This document shows positions 15,136-23,402 of a stretch of 35,488 nt of DNA, one piece after another (within the stretch, counting starts at the first letter, position 1; each line of letters opens with the position of its first letter). Location of the stretch: NCBI GenBank assembly GCA_000435835.1, contig FR883393.1, forward strand, positions 1-35,488, given 5' to 3'. Source of the stretch: Clostridium sp. CAG:221. GTDB lineage: Bacteria; Bacillota; Clostridia; Clostridiales; Clostridiaceae. Position numbers and translations under genes: made by a program. The notes under the pieces were generated by a model, which worked only from the letters and a program-made list of their open reading frames with translations, was not told where the DNA came from and ran no database searches.

Positions 15136-16047
15136 ATGATAAGTAGAGAAGAATATGTCATGCAGTCACTGGAACTACATCTTTTTTGGGGAAGGATAAT
15201 GAAAGAGCACTTATTGTTTTTAGAAGCTGGATTTGCAGGAAAGAATACCAGGTTAATTAAGGAAGCAGAAAATTATAAAGTTAGTTTTGAAAAGTTTTTA
15301 TTAGAAGTAGTAAAGCTTGCCAATGGTATTGTTAGGGAGAGTATAATAGATTCAGGAGAGATTTTCACAGAATATACTTTAGAAGCTGAAAAGAAAACAA
15401 AGTATTATACAGGCTTAGAGATTAATTGCAAGATAACTTTAATGGAAAGTCATCTTCAATGTAAAAATAAGAAAATAGCTGATGTGAAGACTTCAGATTG
15501 TGTAAAGAATTTAAATTGCAGGGCTATAAAGATGCTAGACAAGTTAATATGCTTTAAAGAGAAGGTTTTAGAAGAAGTGATTAGCTGTAAGCTATTTACT
15601 TCTAATTACCCTATGATGCTTGAACATATAATAGAAGAGGCTAAAAAGTACCAGCAGAATATAAAAGATCTTGAAAATAATATTGATATAGAGCAATATA
15701 AAATTAAAAAAGTAGAGAGATTTTGGAATGAAATCTTCATGGAGCATGCCATGTTTATTAGAGGGATGCTTGATCCAAGTGAAGAAAAGCTCATAAATTC
15801 TGCTGATAAGTTTGCTAAGAAATTTAAAGAGTTAATGAAAAAAACATCTGATATTAATGAAGCTACCAGTACCACTATTGTAAGTGATACATTGATTGAG
15901 ACAGCCAAATTAATTGATTTTAAGAAGGCAGCCACCAAGGGCATATTAGGATGTGAGATAAAGTCAATAATCCTACCACTTCTTTCAGACCATGTGCTAA
16001 GGGAAGCAAATCATTATTTAAGGATTTTAGAAGCTTATGAAGAATAA
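15136..16047 (+). CDS. DUF2935 tandem helical-bundle protein
   Basis: A 303-aa, all-helical soluble protein made of two related halves. Each starts with an FW..(6)..EH pattern: FWGRIMKEHLLFLEAGF at 17-33 and FWNEIFMEHAMFIRGMLDPS at 196-215. Each half ends with a His-containing helix (YPMMLEHIIEEAKKY near 158-172; LSDHVLREANHYL near the C-terminus). The repeated E/H positions suggest a ferritin-like metal-binding bundle. This matches the DUF2935 family as recalled; function is unknown. GGAG (15125-15128) precedes the ATG. The gene is monocistronic, ending in a hairpin. Confidence 0.82.
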   Translation: MISREEYVMQSLELHLFWGRIMKEHLLFLEAGFAGKNTRLIKEAENYKVSFEKFLLEVVKLANGIVRESIIDSGEIFTEYTLEAEKKTKYYTGLEINCKITLMESHLQCKNKKIADVKTSDCVKNLNCRAIKMLDKLICFKEKVLEEVISCKLFTSNYPMMLEHIIEEAKKYQQNIKDLENNIDIEQYKIKKVERFWNEIFMEHAMFIRGMLDPSEEKLINSADKFAKKFKELMKKTSDINEATSTTIVSDTLIETAKLIDFKKAATKGILGCEIKSIILPLLSDHVLREANHYLRILEAYEE

Positions 16048-16067
16048 AGCTTTAAATAATGTAGCAG

Positions 16068-16096
16068 AAGAGCAGGTTTTTTACCTGCTCTTATTG
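16068..16096 (+). terminator. Terminator of the DUF2935 gene
   Basis: AAGAGCAGGT and ACCTGCTCTT form a perfect 10-bp stem with a T5 loop. The trailing T tract is short. Confidence 0.8.
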
Positions 16097-16266
16097 ATTT
16101 TAAATTATATATAAACCTAAATCTTATAATCATATAATAATCACAAGTATAAAAAATAGATTTCCTTTTTATTATATGATAACATAATAAATATATTTAT
16201 ATTATTTGAAAATTTATTAAGAGAATATATGGTTAATATAAAAATGAAGATAATTGGAGGTACATA

Positions 16267-16857
16267 GTGATTAAAAGAGAGTGTAAGCAATGTGGAGAAG
16301 AATTTACACTGACAGATTCAGAAATGAAATTTTATAATGAGAAAGGTCTTAATCTGCCAAAGAGATGTAGTGAATGTAGAAATAAAAATAAAAATATAAA
16401 TAATAATGAGAAAGATAATATAAAAGAGCCTAATATTAAAAAGGTTAGTACAAATAATAAAAGTAAAACATTTAGAAATATAATTATAGTGGCATTACTA
16501 CTGCTTTTATCATTTATAGGTAAGGTATTTAATATAGATTTAGATGCCTTAAATATAGGCAGTATTTTACAAAGTCAGCAAACAGGTACTGTTTTAGAAT
16601 TCCGTAATGATAATTTATGGGAAGAACACTTTATTAAGCATGGTAGTGAATTTGGTTATTCCACAAAAGAAGAATATTTACAGGGGGCCAATGAAGTAGT
16701 TGCTTCAGCTTATTCTAAACATAAGAAAGAAGCTGAAGATGGAGATGATATATATTATGATACAGAAAATAATGAAATTGTATTTGTATCAGAAGATGGA
16801 TATATAAGAACATACTTTAAGCCAACTGATGGAATTAATTATTATAATAGGCAATAG
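16267..16857 (+). CDS. Zinc-ribbon, single-TM protein with a toxin-like C-terminal domain
   Basis: A 196-aa three-part protein. Residues 1-40 form a zinc ribbon with C6/C9 and C34/C37. An Asn/Lys-rich linker (41-70) leads to one membrane helix (71-87). The basic flank places the N-terminus inside and the C-terminal domain (109-196) outside. That domain reads WEEHFIKHGSEFGYSTKEEY ... YYDTENNEIVFVSEDG ... IRTYFKP, a pattern I associate with C-terminal domains of polymorphic/contact toxins of the barnase-EndoU-colicin-RelE (BECR) fold. No adjacent small immunity-like gene is evident; the next gene encodes an ASCH protein. GTG start supported by GGAGG 6 nt upstream. The domain identity is inference; a harmless binding role is possible. 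Confidence 0.6.
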   Translation: MIKRECKQCGEEFTLTDSEMKFYNEKGLNLPKRCSECRNKNKNINNNEKDNIKEPNIKKVSTNNKSKTFRNIIIVALLLLLSFIGKVFNIDLDALNIGSILQSQQTGTVLEFRNDNLWEEHFIKHGSEFGYSTKEEYLQGANEVVASAYSKHKKEAEDGDDIYYDTENNEIVFVSEDGYIRTYFKPTDGINYYNRQ

Positions 16858-16892
16858 AATAAAGAGGTAGCAATTAGCTATCTCTTTATTTA
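16858..16892 (+). terminator. Terminator after the zinc-ribbon gene
   Basis: AATAAAGAGGTAGC pairs with GCTATCTCTTTATT (one G-U pair) around a short loop, directly after the stop codon. The tail is only weakly T-rich. Confidence 0.75.
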
Positions 16893-16957
16893 ATTGCAGT
16901 AAAGTTAACTAAATGATAAAATTATCAATGGAAATAAAATGTAAATGGAGGGTTAAA

Positions 16958-17431
16958 ATGGAAAATAATAGTGTTGATATAATGTGGAAAAAATATTTAA
17001 AGTCTATTGGTGAAAATGAAGAGGATACAAACTTATCATATACGTCGTGGTATTTTGGAGGAGATAAGCAAATAGCCGATGAGTTGGCTGAACTTACTAT
17101 AAAAGGTGATAAAAGAGCTACAACATCACTACATTACTTATATGAAATAGAAAAAGAAGAAGTACCTAAAGTAGGAGAATTATCAATAATAACTGACTTT
17201 GATGGAAATGCTAAATGTATAATTAAAACAACAGATGTAAAGGTGCTTCCTTTTTCTAAAGTAGATGAAAAGTTTGCATATACAGAAGGAGAAGGAGATA
17301 AGTCATTAGAATATTGGAGAAGAGTGCATATTAAAGCTTTTAATGATGAACTGAAGGAGTTATCTATTGATATGGAGTTTTCTGAAGATATGTTAGTGGT
17401 ATGTGAAATTTTTCAAGTTATATATAAATAA
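16958..17431 (+). CDS. ASCH domain protein
   Basis: A 157-aa cytosolic protein of the ASCH (PUA-like) superfamily, linked to RNA or modified-nucleoside processing. Characteristic pieces are WYFGGDKQIADELAELTIKG (31-50), the basic GDKRATTSL turn (50-58; K52 and T55/T56 at positions resembling the catalytic Lys/Thr of YqfB-type enzymes), VPKVGELSIITDFDG and the C-terminal GEGDKSLEYWRRVHIKAF. GGAGGG (16947-16952) selects the ATG at 16958; the in-frame ATG at 16913 has no ribosome binding site. It appears to lead an operon with the hydrolase gene (18-bp gap). The actual substrate is unknown. Confidence 0.82.
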   Translation: MENNSVDIMWKKYLKSIGENEEDTNLSYTSWYFGGDKQIADELAELTIKGDKRATTSLHYLYEIEKEEVPKVGELSIITDFDGNAKCIIKTTDVKVLPFSKVDEKFAYTEGEGDKSLEYWRRVHIKAFNDELKELSIDMEFSEDMLVVCEIFQVIYK

Positions 17432-17449
17432 AAATGAAGGTGATTTTTA

Positions 17450-18238
17450 TTGATTAAAGATAGCATTACAAGCAAGAGAGGAAGAGTTTTTTATTGGATA
17501 GAGAGAAATACAAGTGATAAGTGCATTGTTTTTATCCATGGGTTAACAGCTGATCATACATTATTTGATAAGCAAATTGATTTTTGGAGCAGAGGTTATA
17601 CAGTAATAACTTTCGATATGCCATTACATGGTGAATCACGTCCATATAATGATTTTACTTTTTATAATGTTGCTGATGATTTAAAGAGTATTTTGATGAA
17701 GGAAAAAATTACTCATATTGTAATAGCAGGACAATCAGCAGGTGGATATGTAGCACAAGCTTTTACTCAAAAATATGCTAAATATGTAGATGCTTTTATT
17801 GGTATAGATACTACACCTTTTGGAAAGTCATATTATAAATGGTTTGAAATATTTTTTACAAGACATTTTACAGCTATGGCAAGATTATATCCATTTAATT
17901 ATTATTGTAAGACTGTTGCAAGTGCATCAACTTATACAGAGGAATCTTACGAATCCCTTTATAAGTCTGTAGCAAAGTTAGGCAAAAAAGGTATGCTACA
18001 ATGTGGAGAAGCTATATTCAAGGATTTTCCTAATTATGATGAAGTAAAATTCAATTGCCCTGTATTATTGGTGGTGGGAGAACATGATATGATCGGTTAT
18101 GTAAAAAAATATAATGAGTTATGGCATAGTATGAGAGGATATCCTCTTACTATAATTCCTAATGCATCACATAATTCAAACTATGATAATTATGAGGAGT
18201 TTAATAAAATAGTAGATAATTTTTTAGAAAATATTTAA
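17450..18238 (+). CDS. Alpha/beta hydrolase
   Basis: A 262-aa soluble alpha/beta-hydrolase fold enzyme. The oxyanion-hole region is IHGLTADHTLF (29-39), the nucleophile elbow GQSAGG with S96, the acid in GEHDM (D213) and the base in NASHNSN (H241), giving a complete Ser-Asp-His triad. The cap region (about 125-195) is aromatic and basic, but substrate preference cannot be read. The start is TTG at 17450, preceded by GAAGGTGAT with suitable spacing; the next in-frame ATG lies far inside the fold. It lies between the ASCH and MATE genes with short gaps (18 and 32 bp), consistent with one transcript. Confidence 0.85.
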   Translation: MIKDSITSKRGRVFYWIERNTSDKCIVFIHGLTADHTLFDKQIDFWSRGYTVITFDMPLHGESRPYNDFTFYNVADDLKSILMKEKITHIVIAGQSAGGYVAQAFTQKYAKYVDAFIGIDTTPFGKSYYKWFEIFFTRHFTAMARLYPFNYYCKTVASASTYTEESYESLYKSVAKLGKKGMLQCGEAIFKDFPNYDEVKFNCPVLLVVGEHDMIGYVKKYNELWHSMRGYPLTIIPNASHNSNYDNYEEFNKIVDNFLENI

Positions 18239-18270
18239 AAAAGATAAATAAGGTTAAGGGGAAATTTAAG

Positions 18271-19644
18271 ATGAGGGTAAATCTTGTAAAAGATAATATA
18301 TTAAAGGCATTAATAGTTTTTGCTATGCCAATTTTGATTTCTAATATATTTCAGCAGCTATATAATACCATGGATACAATGATTATAGGAAATATATTAG
18401 GAGATAAATCCCTTGCTGCTATAGGTGCATGTGCAGCAGTTTATGAATTGCTTATAGGCTTTGCTCTAGGTATAGGAAATGGACTTAGCATAGTAATTGC
18501 TAGAGCTTATGGAGCAGGGGATAAAAAGCTTTTAAAAAGATCAGTAGCAGCTTCATTGGTTATTGGACTAGTTGTAACTATGATAATAATGATTTTTAGT
18601 AAGATATTTTTATACCCGTTGCTTAAGGTATTGCATACACCAGCTAATATAATTGAAGAATCATATTCATATATATCAACTATAACTATCTTTGTTGGTG
18701 TTATGTTTGCTTATAATCTTTTAGCAGGATTGCTTAGAGCTATAGGAAATAGTTTGATGCCATTAGTATTTTTAATTATTTCATCAGTTATAAATGTGAT
18801 TTTAGATTTGGTTTTTATAGGTAAATTTAATATGGGTATAAAAGGGGCAGCAGTTGCAACGGTTATTGCCCAGGGAATATCAGCAGTGCTTTGTTTAATT
18901 TATATAGTAAAGAAATGCAAGATACTTATTCCAGATAAAAATTGTTTCAAGCTAGATAGAGGCTTGTATGGAGAACTTGTAGGACAAGGGTTATCTATGG
19001 GATTTATGATGTCTATTGTATCAGCTGGAACTATAATATTACAAAGCGCAATTAATAGTTTAGGTTATCTTATTATTGCAGGACATATAGCTGCAAGAAA
19101 GCTTAATAGTTTTTGTATGATGCCTGGAGCTACTGTAGGTATGGCACTGGCCACTTTTGTTTCTCAAAATAAAGGAGCAAAAGAATATAAGCGTGTAAGG
19201 CAAGGCGTAAAGGTAGCCAACATACTAGTTATAAGTTGGGGCATAGTTATTTCTATTATTTTATTTTTTACTGCACCATTACTGGTTAAGGGCCTTTCAG
19301 GTTCTAATGAGGAAATAATTATTAATAATGGAGCATTATATTTAATAATAAATGCACCATTTTATACAGTACTAGGGATATTGCTTAATTTACGAAATTC
19401 TCTTCAAGGGCTAGGAGAAAAGCTTATTCCGCTTATATCAAGTGTAATTGAATGTTTAGGAAAATATATATTTGTTGCATTATTGATACCTAAGTTGAAT
19501 TACATGGGAGTGATTATTTGCGAACCAATCATATGGTGTTGCATGACAGTACAGTTGGCATATTCTTTTTACAAAAATCCATTGATTAAGCAGATAAAAT
19601 ATCAAGCAGGAGGATTAAAAAAGAGCAAGGTAAGAGAAATTTAG
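18271..19644 (+). CDS. MATE family multidrug/toxin efflux transporter
   Basis: Integral membrane exporter of 457 aa with about 12 hydrophobic helices in two similar halves. MATE hallmarks are the start PILISNIFQQLYNTMDTMIIG (about 20-40), the IGNGLSIVIARAYGAGDKK loop (about 68-86) and MPGATVGMALATFVSQNKGA in the second half. These pumps expel cationic drugs, dyes or metabolites using Na+ or H+ gradients. AAGGGGA precedes the ATG. Gaps of 32 and 18 bp link it to the hydrolase gene and the GNAT gene. Confidence 0.92.
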   Translation: MRVNLVKDNILKALIVFAMPILISNIFQQLYNTMDTMIIGNILGDKSLAAIGACAAVYELLIGFALGIGNGLSIVIARAYGAGDKKLLKRSVAASLVIGLVVTMIIMIFSKIFLYPLLKVLHTPANIIEESYSYISTITIFVGVMFAYNLLAGLLRAIGNSLMPLVFLIISSVINVILDLVFIGKFNMGIKGAAVATVIAQGISAVLCLIYIVKKCKILIPDKNCFKLDRGLYGELVGQGLSMGFMMSIVSAGTIILQSAINSLGYLIIAGHIAARKLNSFCMMPGATVGMALATFVSQNKGAKEYKRVRQGVKVANILVISWGIVISIILFFTAPLLVKGLSGSNEEIIINNGALYLIINAPFYTVLGILLNLRNSLQGLGEKLIPLISSVIECLGKYIFVALLIPKLNYMGVIICEPIIWCCMTVQLAYSFYKNPLIKQIKYQAGGLKKSKVREI

Positions 19645-19662
19645 GTATATTTGGGGGAATAT

Positions 19663-20409
19663 ATGGAAGATAAGATATTGGCAAAAGTGAAAAAACAGTT
19701 GGCCAAAGATTATAATTGTAGTGTGAAAGATTTCGAAAATAAAGATAATATCATAACAGAGGCAAAAGTTATTAGAGGTAATAGAATTTATATAGAAGAT
19801 AACAAGATTTTGAAAATTTTAATCTTTAATGGTAAGGCAATTATTAGTACCAATAGCTATTTAAAAGAATGGTGTCATAAGGATATTGCTAAGGTGCCTG
19901 GGGAGTGGATGTTTTTAACATCAGTATTAAGAAGGATTGATAAAAGGTTAGGTGAATTTGGCTATGAAATAGATAATATTCATCACTGTTATTTGCCTCA
20001 TTATGAGGAAAGTTATAGCTATAAAGATGACAAGAGTTTAAGATGGTATGAGGGGGAAGAAATAGAGCAGTTTAGAAATGATAAGAGATTTGATGAAGCT
20101 TTTGCTTTTGATAGAAGATATCCTGATGTTTTAGGGGTGGCAGCTTTAAATGAAGAAGGAGATATTATTGGTATGGCAGGTGCCAGTGAAGATTGTGAGG
20201 AAATGTGGCAGATTGGTATAAATGTATTGCCAGAAGCAGAGGGTCAAGGAATTGGTAAAAAATTAGTGTCTGTTTTGAAAAATGAGATATTAAGAAGAGG
20301 AAAAGTTCCCTTTTATAGCACTGTGGAATCACATATAATTTCACAAAAGACTGCACTTACCAGTGGGTTTTATCCAGTTTTTGCCGAAGTGATGCTGAGA
20401 AAAAAGTAA
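19663..20409 (+). CDS. GNAT family N-acetyltransferase
   Basis: A 248-aa cytosolic protein whose C-terminal half (about 125-248) has the acetyl-CoA-binding GNAT pattern: GVAALNEEGDIIGMAGAS, MWQIGINVLPEAEGQGIGKK (the Q-x-x-G-x-G/A P-loop in EGQGIGK) and a closing SGFYPVFAEVMLRKK. The N-terminal half (1-120) is a helix/beta region of the type found in larger clostridial GNATs. Acceptor is unknown; acetylation of a drug or metabolite would fit its place next to a MATE pump. The ATG at 19663 follows GGGGGA; the upstream TTG at 19651 overlaps that site. Last gene of the apparent operon. Confidence 0.85.
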   Translation: MEDKILAKVKKQLAKDYNCSVKDFENKDNIITEAKVIRGNRIYIEDNKILKILIFNGKAIISTNSYLKEWCHKDIAKVPGEWMFLTSVLRRIDKRLGEFGYEIDNIHHCYLPHYEESYSYKDDKSLRWYEGEEIEQFRNDKRFDEAFAFDRRYPDVLGVAALNEEGDIIGMAGASEDCEEMWQIGINVLPEAEGQGIGKKLVSVLKNEILRRGKVPFYSTVESHIISQKTALTSGFYPVFAEVMLRKK

Positions 20410-20435
20410 GGTAAAGATAGATAAGTTTTAAGATT

Positions 20436-20475
20436 AAGAGATAGTTATTTTAATTATGATTTAACTATCTCTTTT
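20436..20475 (+). terminator. Terminator of the ASCH-hydrolase-MATE-GNAT operon
   Basis: AAGAGATAGTTA (20436-20447) pairs with TAACTATCTCTT (20462-20473), followed by TT. Confidence 0.85.
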
Positions 20476-20560
20476 ATATTTTATGGAGAAAAGGTAATTT
20501 AAGCTTTTAATCAATAAAGGTTTCTTGTATAATTCTTGGTAATAAAGGGAGGCGATGAAG

Positions 20561-21364
20561 ATGGAAAAATTAACTTTTATGGGCACTGGATCGGCTATGG
20601 TAACTAAGTGCTATAATACATGTTTTACAATAAGTAACAATGATGAGTATTTTCTTGTGGACGCAGGTGGAGGAAATACTATTCTTACTAATTTAGAAAA
20701 AAGTAATATTAGTATAAATAGTATTCATAATATGTTTATTTCTCATAATCATAATGATCATATCCTAGGTGCTATATGGGTTATTAGAGCTATTGCTAAT
20801 AATATGTTAAAGGGAATATATGAAGAGAGTTTTAATATTTATTGTCATGAAAAATCAATAGAAGCTTTAAGGAATATATCTTCATATGTTTTACAAAAGA
20901 AGTTTTTAAATTTATTTGATGAAAGAATAATATTTCACGCCATAGAGGATGGCACAGAAGTAGAAATACTAGGAAGAAAGACGAGATTTTTCAATATACA
21001 TAGTACAAAGGAATTACAACATGGCTTTACTACCATATTAAATAATAAGAAAACTCTTACTTTTTTAGGGGACGAGCCATATAGAGAAGTATTAAAGGAG
21101 TATTGTGAAAATGTAAATTATCTTTTACATGAGGCCTTTTGTCTCTATGAAGAAAGAGACATATTTAAACCGTATGAAAAACATCATGCTACAGCTAAGG
21201 ATGCGTGCATTAATGCTAAAAATTTAAATGTGGATAATGTTATACTATATCATTCAGAGGATAAAAATATATTACAAAGAAAATCACTTTATATAGCAGA
21301 AGGAAAGGCAGTTTTTCATGGTAATATATTTATGACAGATGATTTAGATGAGATAAAACTATAA
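20561..21364 (+). CDS. RNase Z-like metallo-beta-lactamase fold hydrolase
   Basis: A 267-aa MBL-fold protein. The metal-binding motif HNHNDH is in FISHNHNDHILGA (about 60-72). Further ligand segments are GDEPYRE (about 170), LLHEAFC (about 188-194), the HHATAKDACINAKNLNVDN stretch and LYHSED near 230. The HATAKDA...AKNLNV...LYH pattern resembles the C-terminal half of tRNase Z, but the protein lacks an obvious exosite arm and is somewhat short, so a different phosphodiesterase or hydrolase substrate is possible. AAAGGGAGG (20544-20552) favours the ATG at 20561 (8-nt spacing) over that at 20555 (2 nt). Confidence 0.78.
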   Translation: MEKLTFMGTGSAMVTKCYNTCFTISNNDEYFLVDAGGGNTILTNLEKSNISINSIHNMFISHNHNDHILGAIWVIRAIANNMLKGIYEESFNIYCHEKSIEALRNISSYVLQKKFLNLFDERIIFHAIEDGTEVEILGRKTRFFNIHSTKELQHGFTTILNNKKTLTFLGDEPYREVLKEYCENVNYLLHEAFCLYEERDIFKPYEKHHATAKDACINAKNLNVDNVILYHSEDKNILQRKSLYIAEGKAVFHGNIFMTDDLDEIKL

Positions 21365-21387
21365 ATATAATAAATAGCTAATTATAC

Positions 21388-22059
21388 TTAGTATAGTTTG
21401 TTAAAGTTCAAGGCTAATATGCCTTGACCAATATAGTAAGTAAATAAATTTAATAGCATTAGTATTGAGGATGAATAAGGGGAAAATAGGATAAATAGCA
21501 GTATAAAATCTGATAATGAAAACATAAGTGTGCTTATTATCAATGAATAAATAGCAGATTTATTATGGATTTCCAATGTAATAAGTGAAAATGATTTGCT
21601 TAACATCAATGTTAGAACCATTGAATAAATCAGTACTAAGAAATAGTAGCCATTAAAAGAGAAATATTTATTAATAGAAATAAATAAAGTAAATGGAATA
21701 TAAATTATAAAGAATAATAAAATATCTTTATGGTTAAAAGGAACTTTTCTACAAAAACCATTAATGAACAAAAGATGGCAAATAAAAAAACATATAATAC
21801 CTAATAGAAAAAACACTGGTATATATGACATAGTAATAAGAATATCACCAAAAAGGCAGAAAATAAGTCCACAGAATATGCTTTTAAAGAATATACTGTC
21901 TTTGGGATGTCTTTTATAGCTAAAGAAAGCCATTAAAACAAAGCAGATACTGGCACAAGTTTTGAAAAAAATAACCATATAAATGGAAGCAAATATAAAG
22001 CTGTATATTGTGAAAAAAAGAAAACATATCATAATTATAAATAAAACATAAGGAATCAT
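21388..22059 (-). CDS. YhhN family membrane protein (lysoplasmalogenase-like)
   Basis: A 223-aa protein with about seven to eight hydrophobic helices. Conserved family patterns are the lysine after FF in TM2 (FFKTCASICFVLMAFFSYK), CGLIFCLFGDILITM (about 67-81) with the key Asp, LGIICFFICHLLFINGF (about 86-102) with His, and FSLSDFILLFILF near the C-terminus followed by YYIGQGILALNF. This matches YhhN/TMEM86, which cleaves the vinyl-ether bond of lysoplasmalogens. Several clostridia make plasmalogens, so the role is plausible, although activity is inferred. AGGTGAT precedes the ATG. It lies downstream of cotJC on the same strand but beyond a terminator, so it is probably a separate unit. Confidence 0.75.
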   Translation of the reverse strand: MIPYVLFIIMICFLFFTIYSFIFASIYMVIFFKTCASICFVLMAFFSYKRHPKDSIFFKSIFCGLIFCLFGDILITMSYIPVFFLLGIICFFICHLLFINGFCRKVPFNHKDILLFFIIYIPFTLFISINKYFSFNGYYFLVLIYSMVLTLMLSKSFSLITLEIHNKSAIYSLIISTLMFSLSDFILLFILFSPYSSSILMLLNLFTYYIGQGILALNFNKLY

Positions 22060-22116
22060 TATATCACCTGTAAAATTTTGATATCCTTATTATTGCCATA
22101 TTTTAAAAGTGTAAAA

Positions 22117-22154
22117 CATATAAACTAGCTATCTACAGATAGCTAGTTTATATG
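22117..22154 (-). terminator. Terminator of the cotJ operon
   Basis: A perfect 18-bp stem (22117-22134 with 22137-22154, core TAAACTAGCTATCT) is followed on the minus strand by TTTTAC just past the cotJC stop. Confidence 0.85.
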
Positions 22155-22156
22155 CT

Positions 22157-22735
22157 TTATTTACAATTAGGGTTTTTAGAAGAAAGATTTTCTTGTACAT
22201 GCATTAGTGTTTCACCAAATCTTTGATAATGAACAACTTCTCTTTCTCTTAAGAAACCAAGAATTTTTTTAATTTCATAATCATCTGTTAGGTTTAAAAG
22301 CCATTCATATGTTGCTCGAGCTTTTTGTTCAGCGGCTAAATTTTCATGTAAATCAGCTATTACATCACCTTTAGATTGAAAAAATGTAGCAGTCCAAGGG
22401 TTTCCTGTAGCATCTGTAGGATATACACCTTTACCGTGATCTGCATAATGGCCAGCAAGACCTGCTTTTTTTATTTCATCTATTGTAGCATTTTCCATTA
22501 TCTGATATACCATTGTAGAAATTATCTCTACATGAGCCATTTCTTCTGTACCGATGTCATTTAACATACCTTTAGATTTATTGGTAGGCATAGAAAATCT
22601 TTGGCTTAAATATCTTAGAGCTGCTGAGAGTTCGCCATCAGGACCACCAAATTGAGTTATAAGGAGTTTTGCCATATTTAAATCAGAACATTTTAAATTA
22701 ACAGGAAATTGAAGAGTTTTTACATAGCACCACAT
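22157..22735 (-). CDS. cotJC: Spore coat protein CotJC, manganese-catalase family
   Basis: A 192-aa ferritin-like protein of the dimanganese catalase family found in the spore coat. All five expected metal ligands are visible at near-canonical spacing: E35 (GELSAALRYL), E65 and H68 (GTEEMAHVE), E136 (LAAEQKARATYE) and H169 (REREVVHYQRF). The protein should therefore be able to bind a di-metal centre and may decompose peroxide in the spore. GGATGGTGA upstream serves as ribosome binding site. The start is 3 bp after the cotJB stop. Last gene of cotJABC, which in bacilli is transcribed in the mother cell under sigma E. Confidence 0.95.
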   Translation of the reverse strand: MWCYVKTLQFPVNLKCSDLNMAKLLITQFGGPDGELSAALRYLSQRFSMPTNKSKGMLNDIGTEEMAHVEIISTMVYQIMENATIDEIKKAGLAGHYADHGKGVYPTDATGNPWTATFFQSKGDVIADLHENLAAEQKARATYEWLLNLTDDYEIKKILGFLREREVVHYQRFGETLMHVQENLSSKNPNCK

Positions 22736-22738
22736 ATA

Positions 22739-22999
22739 TTATTCACCATCCTTACATTTTTCCCATGGCCAAGGGGTATCTATCCAAGCTTCTGGATTTT
22801 GGAGATAAGCTAGTCCAAAATTCGTTAGAGGACCACATTGTTGTTCATATTCATAGATTGCCTTTTTTAACTTTGAAGACATTATTTCATAATCTTCAGC
22901 TGATTTTTCGCAACATGGGAAACTATCAGTATAAAGGTTTAAATCAACACAGTAAAATAACATTTTTCTAATGTCGTTTAATAAATCTTCTTTGCTCAT
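22739..22999 (-). CDS. cotJB: Spore coat protein CotJB
   Basis: An 86-aa protein with the CotJB pattern: LLNDIRKMLFYCVDLNLYTD (near the N-terminus), YEQQCGPLTNFGLAY and the C-terminal PEAWIDTPWPWEK motif. The length is typical. The ATG at 22999 shares its A with the TGA stop of cotJA, and AAGGAGG lies 7 nt upstream; the in-frame GTG three bases earlier is less well spaced. It is needed with CotJA and CotJC for assembly of this coat sublayer in bacilli. The biochemical function is unknown. Confidence 0.93.
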   Translation of the reverse strand: MSKEDLLNDIRKMLFYCVDLNLYTDSFPCCEKSAEDYEIMSSKLKKAIYEYEQQCGPLTNFGLAYLQNPEAWIDTPWPWEKCKDGE

Positions 23000-23268
23000 C
23001 ACTTGACCTCCTTAACATATTTTACATCACAATAAGGACTATAAAGGTCTTTGAATATAGTTCCAGCATAAAAAGCATAATTTAAATTAAATAGATGTTC
23101 ATAAGGCTGTAAAGTGATATAAGGTTTTGCGTATATATCTGGTGCAAATACTTTATAAGATTCATAACAATTTACTTTTGGATTACAGGCTGTGTTACAA
23201 GAAACATCACAAGGATCATTTATACAATCATTGCAGTTTATACATTCATTTTTTCTATAAAAGTACAT
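22999..23268 (-). CDS. cotJA: Spore coat-associated protein CotJA, cysteine-rich
   Basis: An 89-aa first gene of cotJABC. The C-terminal half has the CotJA signature: YAKPYITLQPYEHLFNLNYA followed by GTIFKDLYSPY. The N-terminal 35 residues are unusually cysteine-rich (C-x2-C-x2-C-x4-C-x3-C-x3-C-x5-C) and could cross-link or bind metal. The start is set at 23268: AAGGGA lies 6 nt upstream. The in-frame ATG at 23283 directly overlaps that site. CATAATAT upstream on the minus strand resembles a sigma-E -10, without a convincing -35. Confidence 0.88.
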   Translation of the reverse strand: MYFYRKNECINCNDCINDPCDVSCNTACNPKVNCYESYKVFAPDIYAKPYITLQPYEHLFNLNYAFYAGTIFKDLYSPYCDVKYVKEVK

Positions 23269-23402
23269 TAAATATCCCTTCATTAATTAATGTTATATAA
23301 GATAATATTATGCAATAAAAAAGAAAAAAGTGTCAAAAAATTAAAGAGCAGATAAATAGTTGTTGATATAATAAGAGAGTTTTTTATTAGGAGGAAATAA
23401 TA

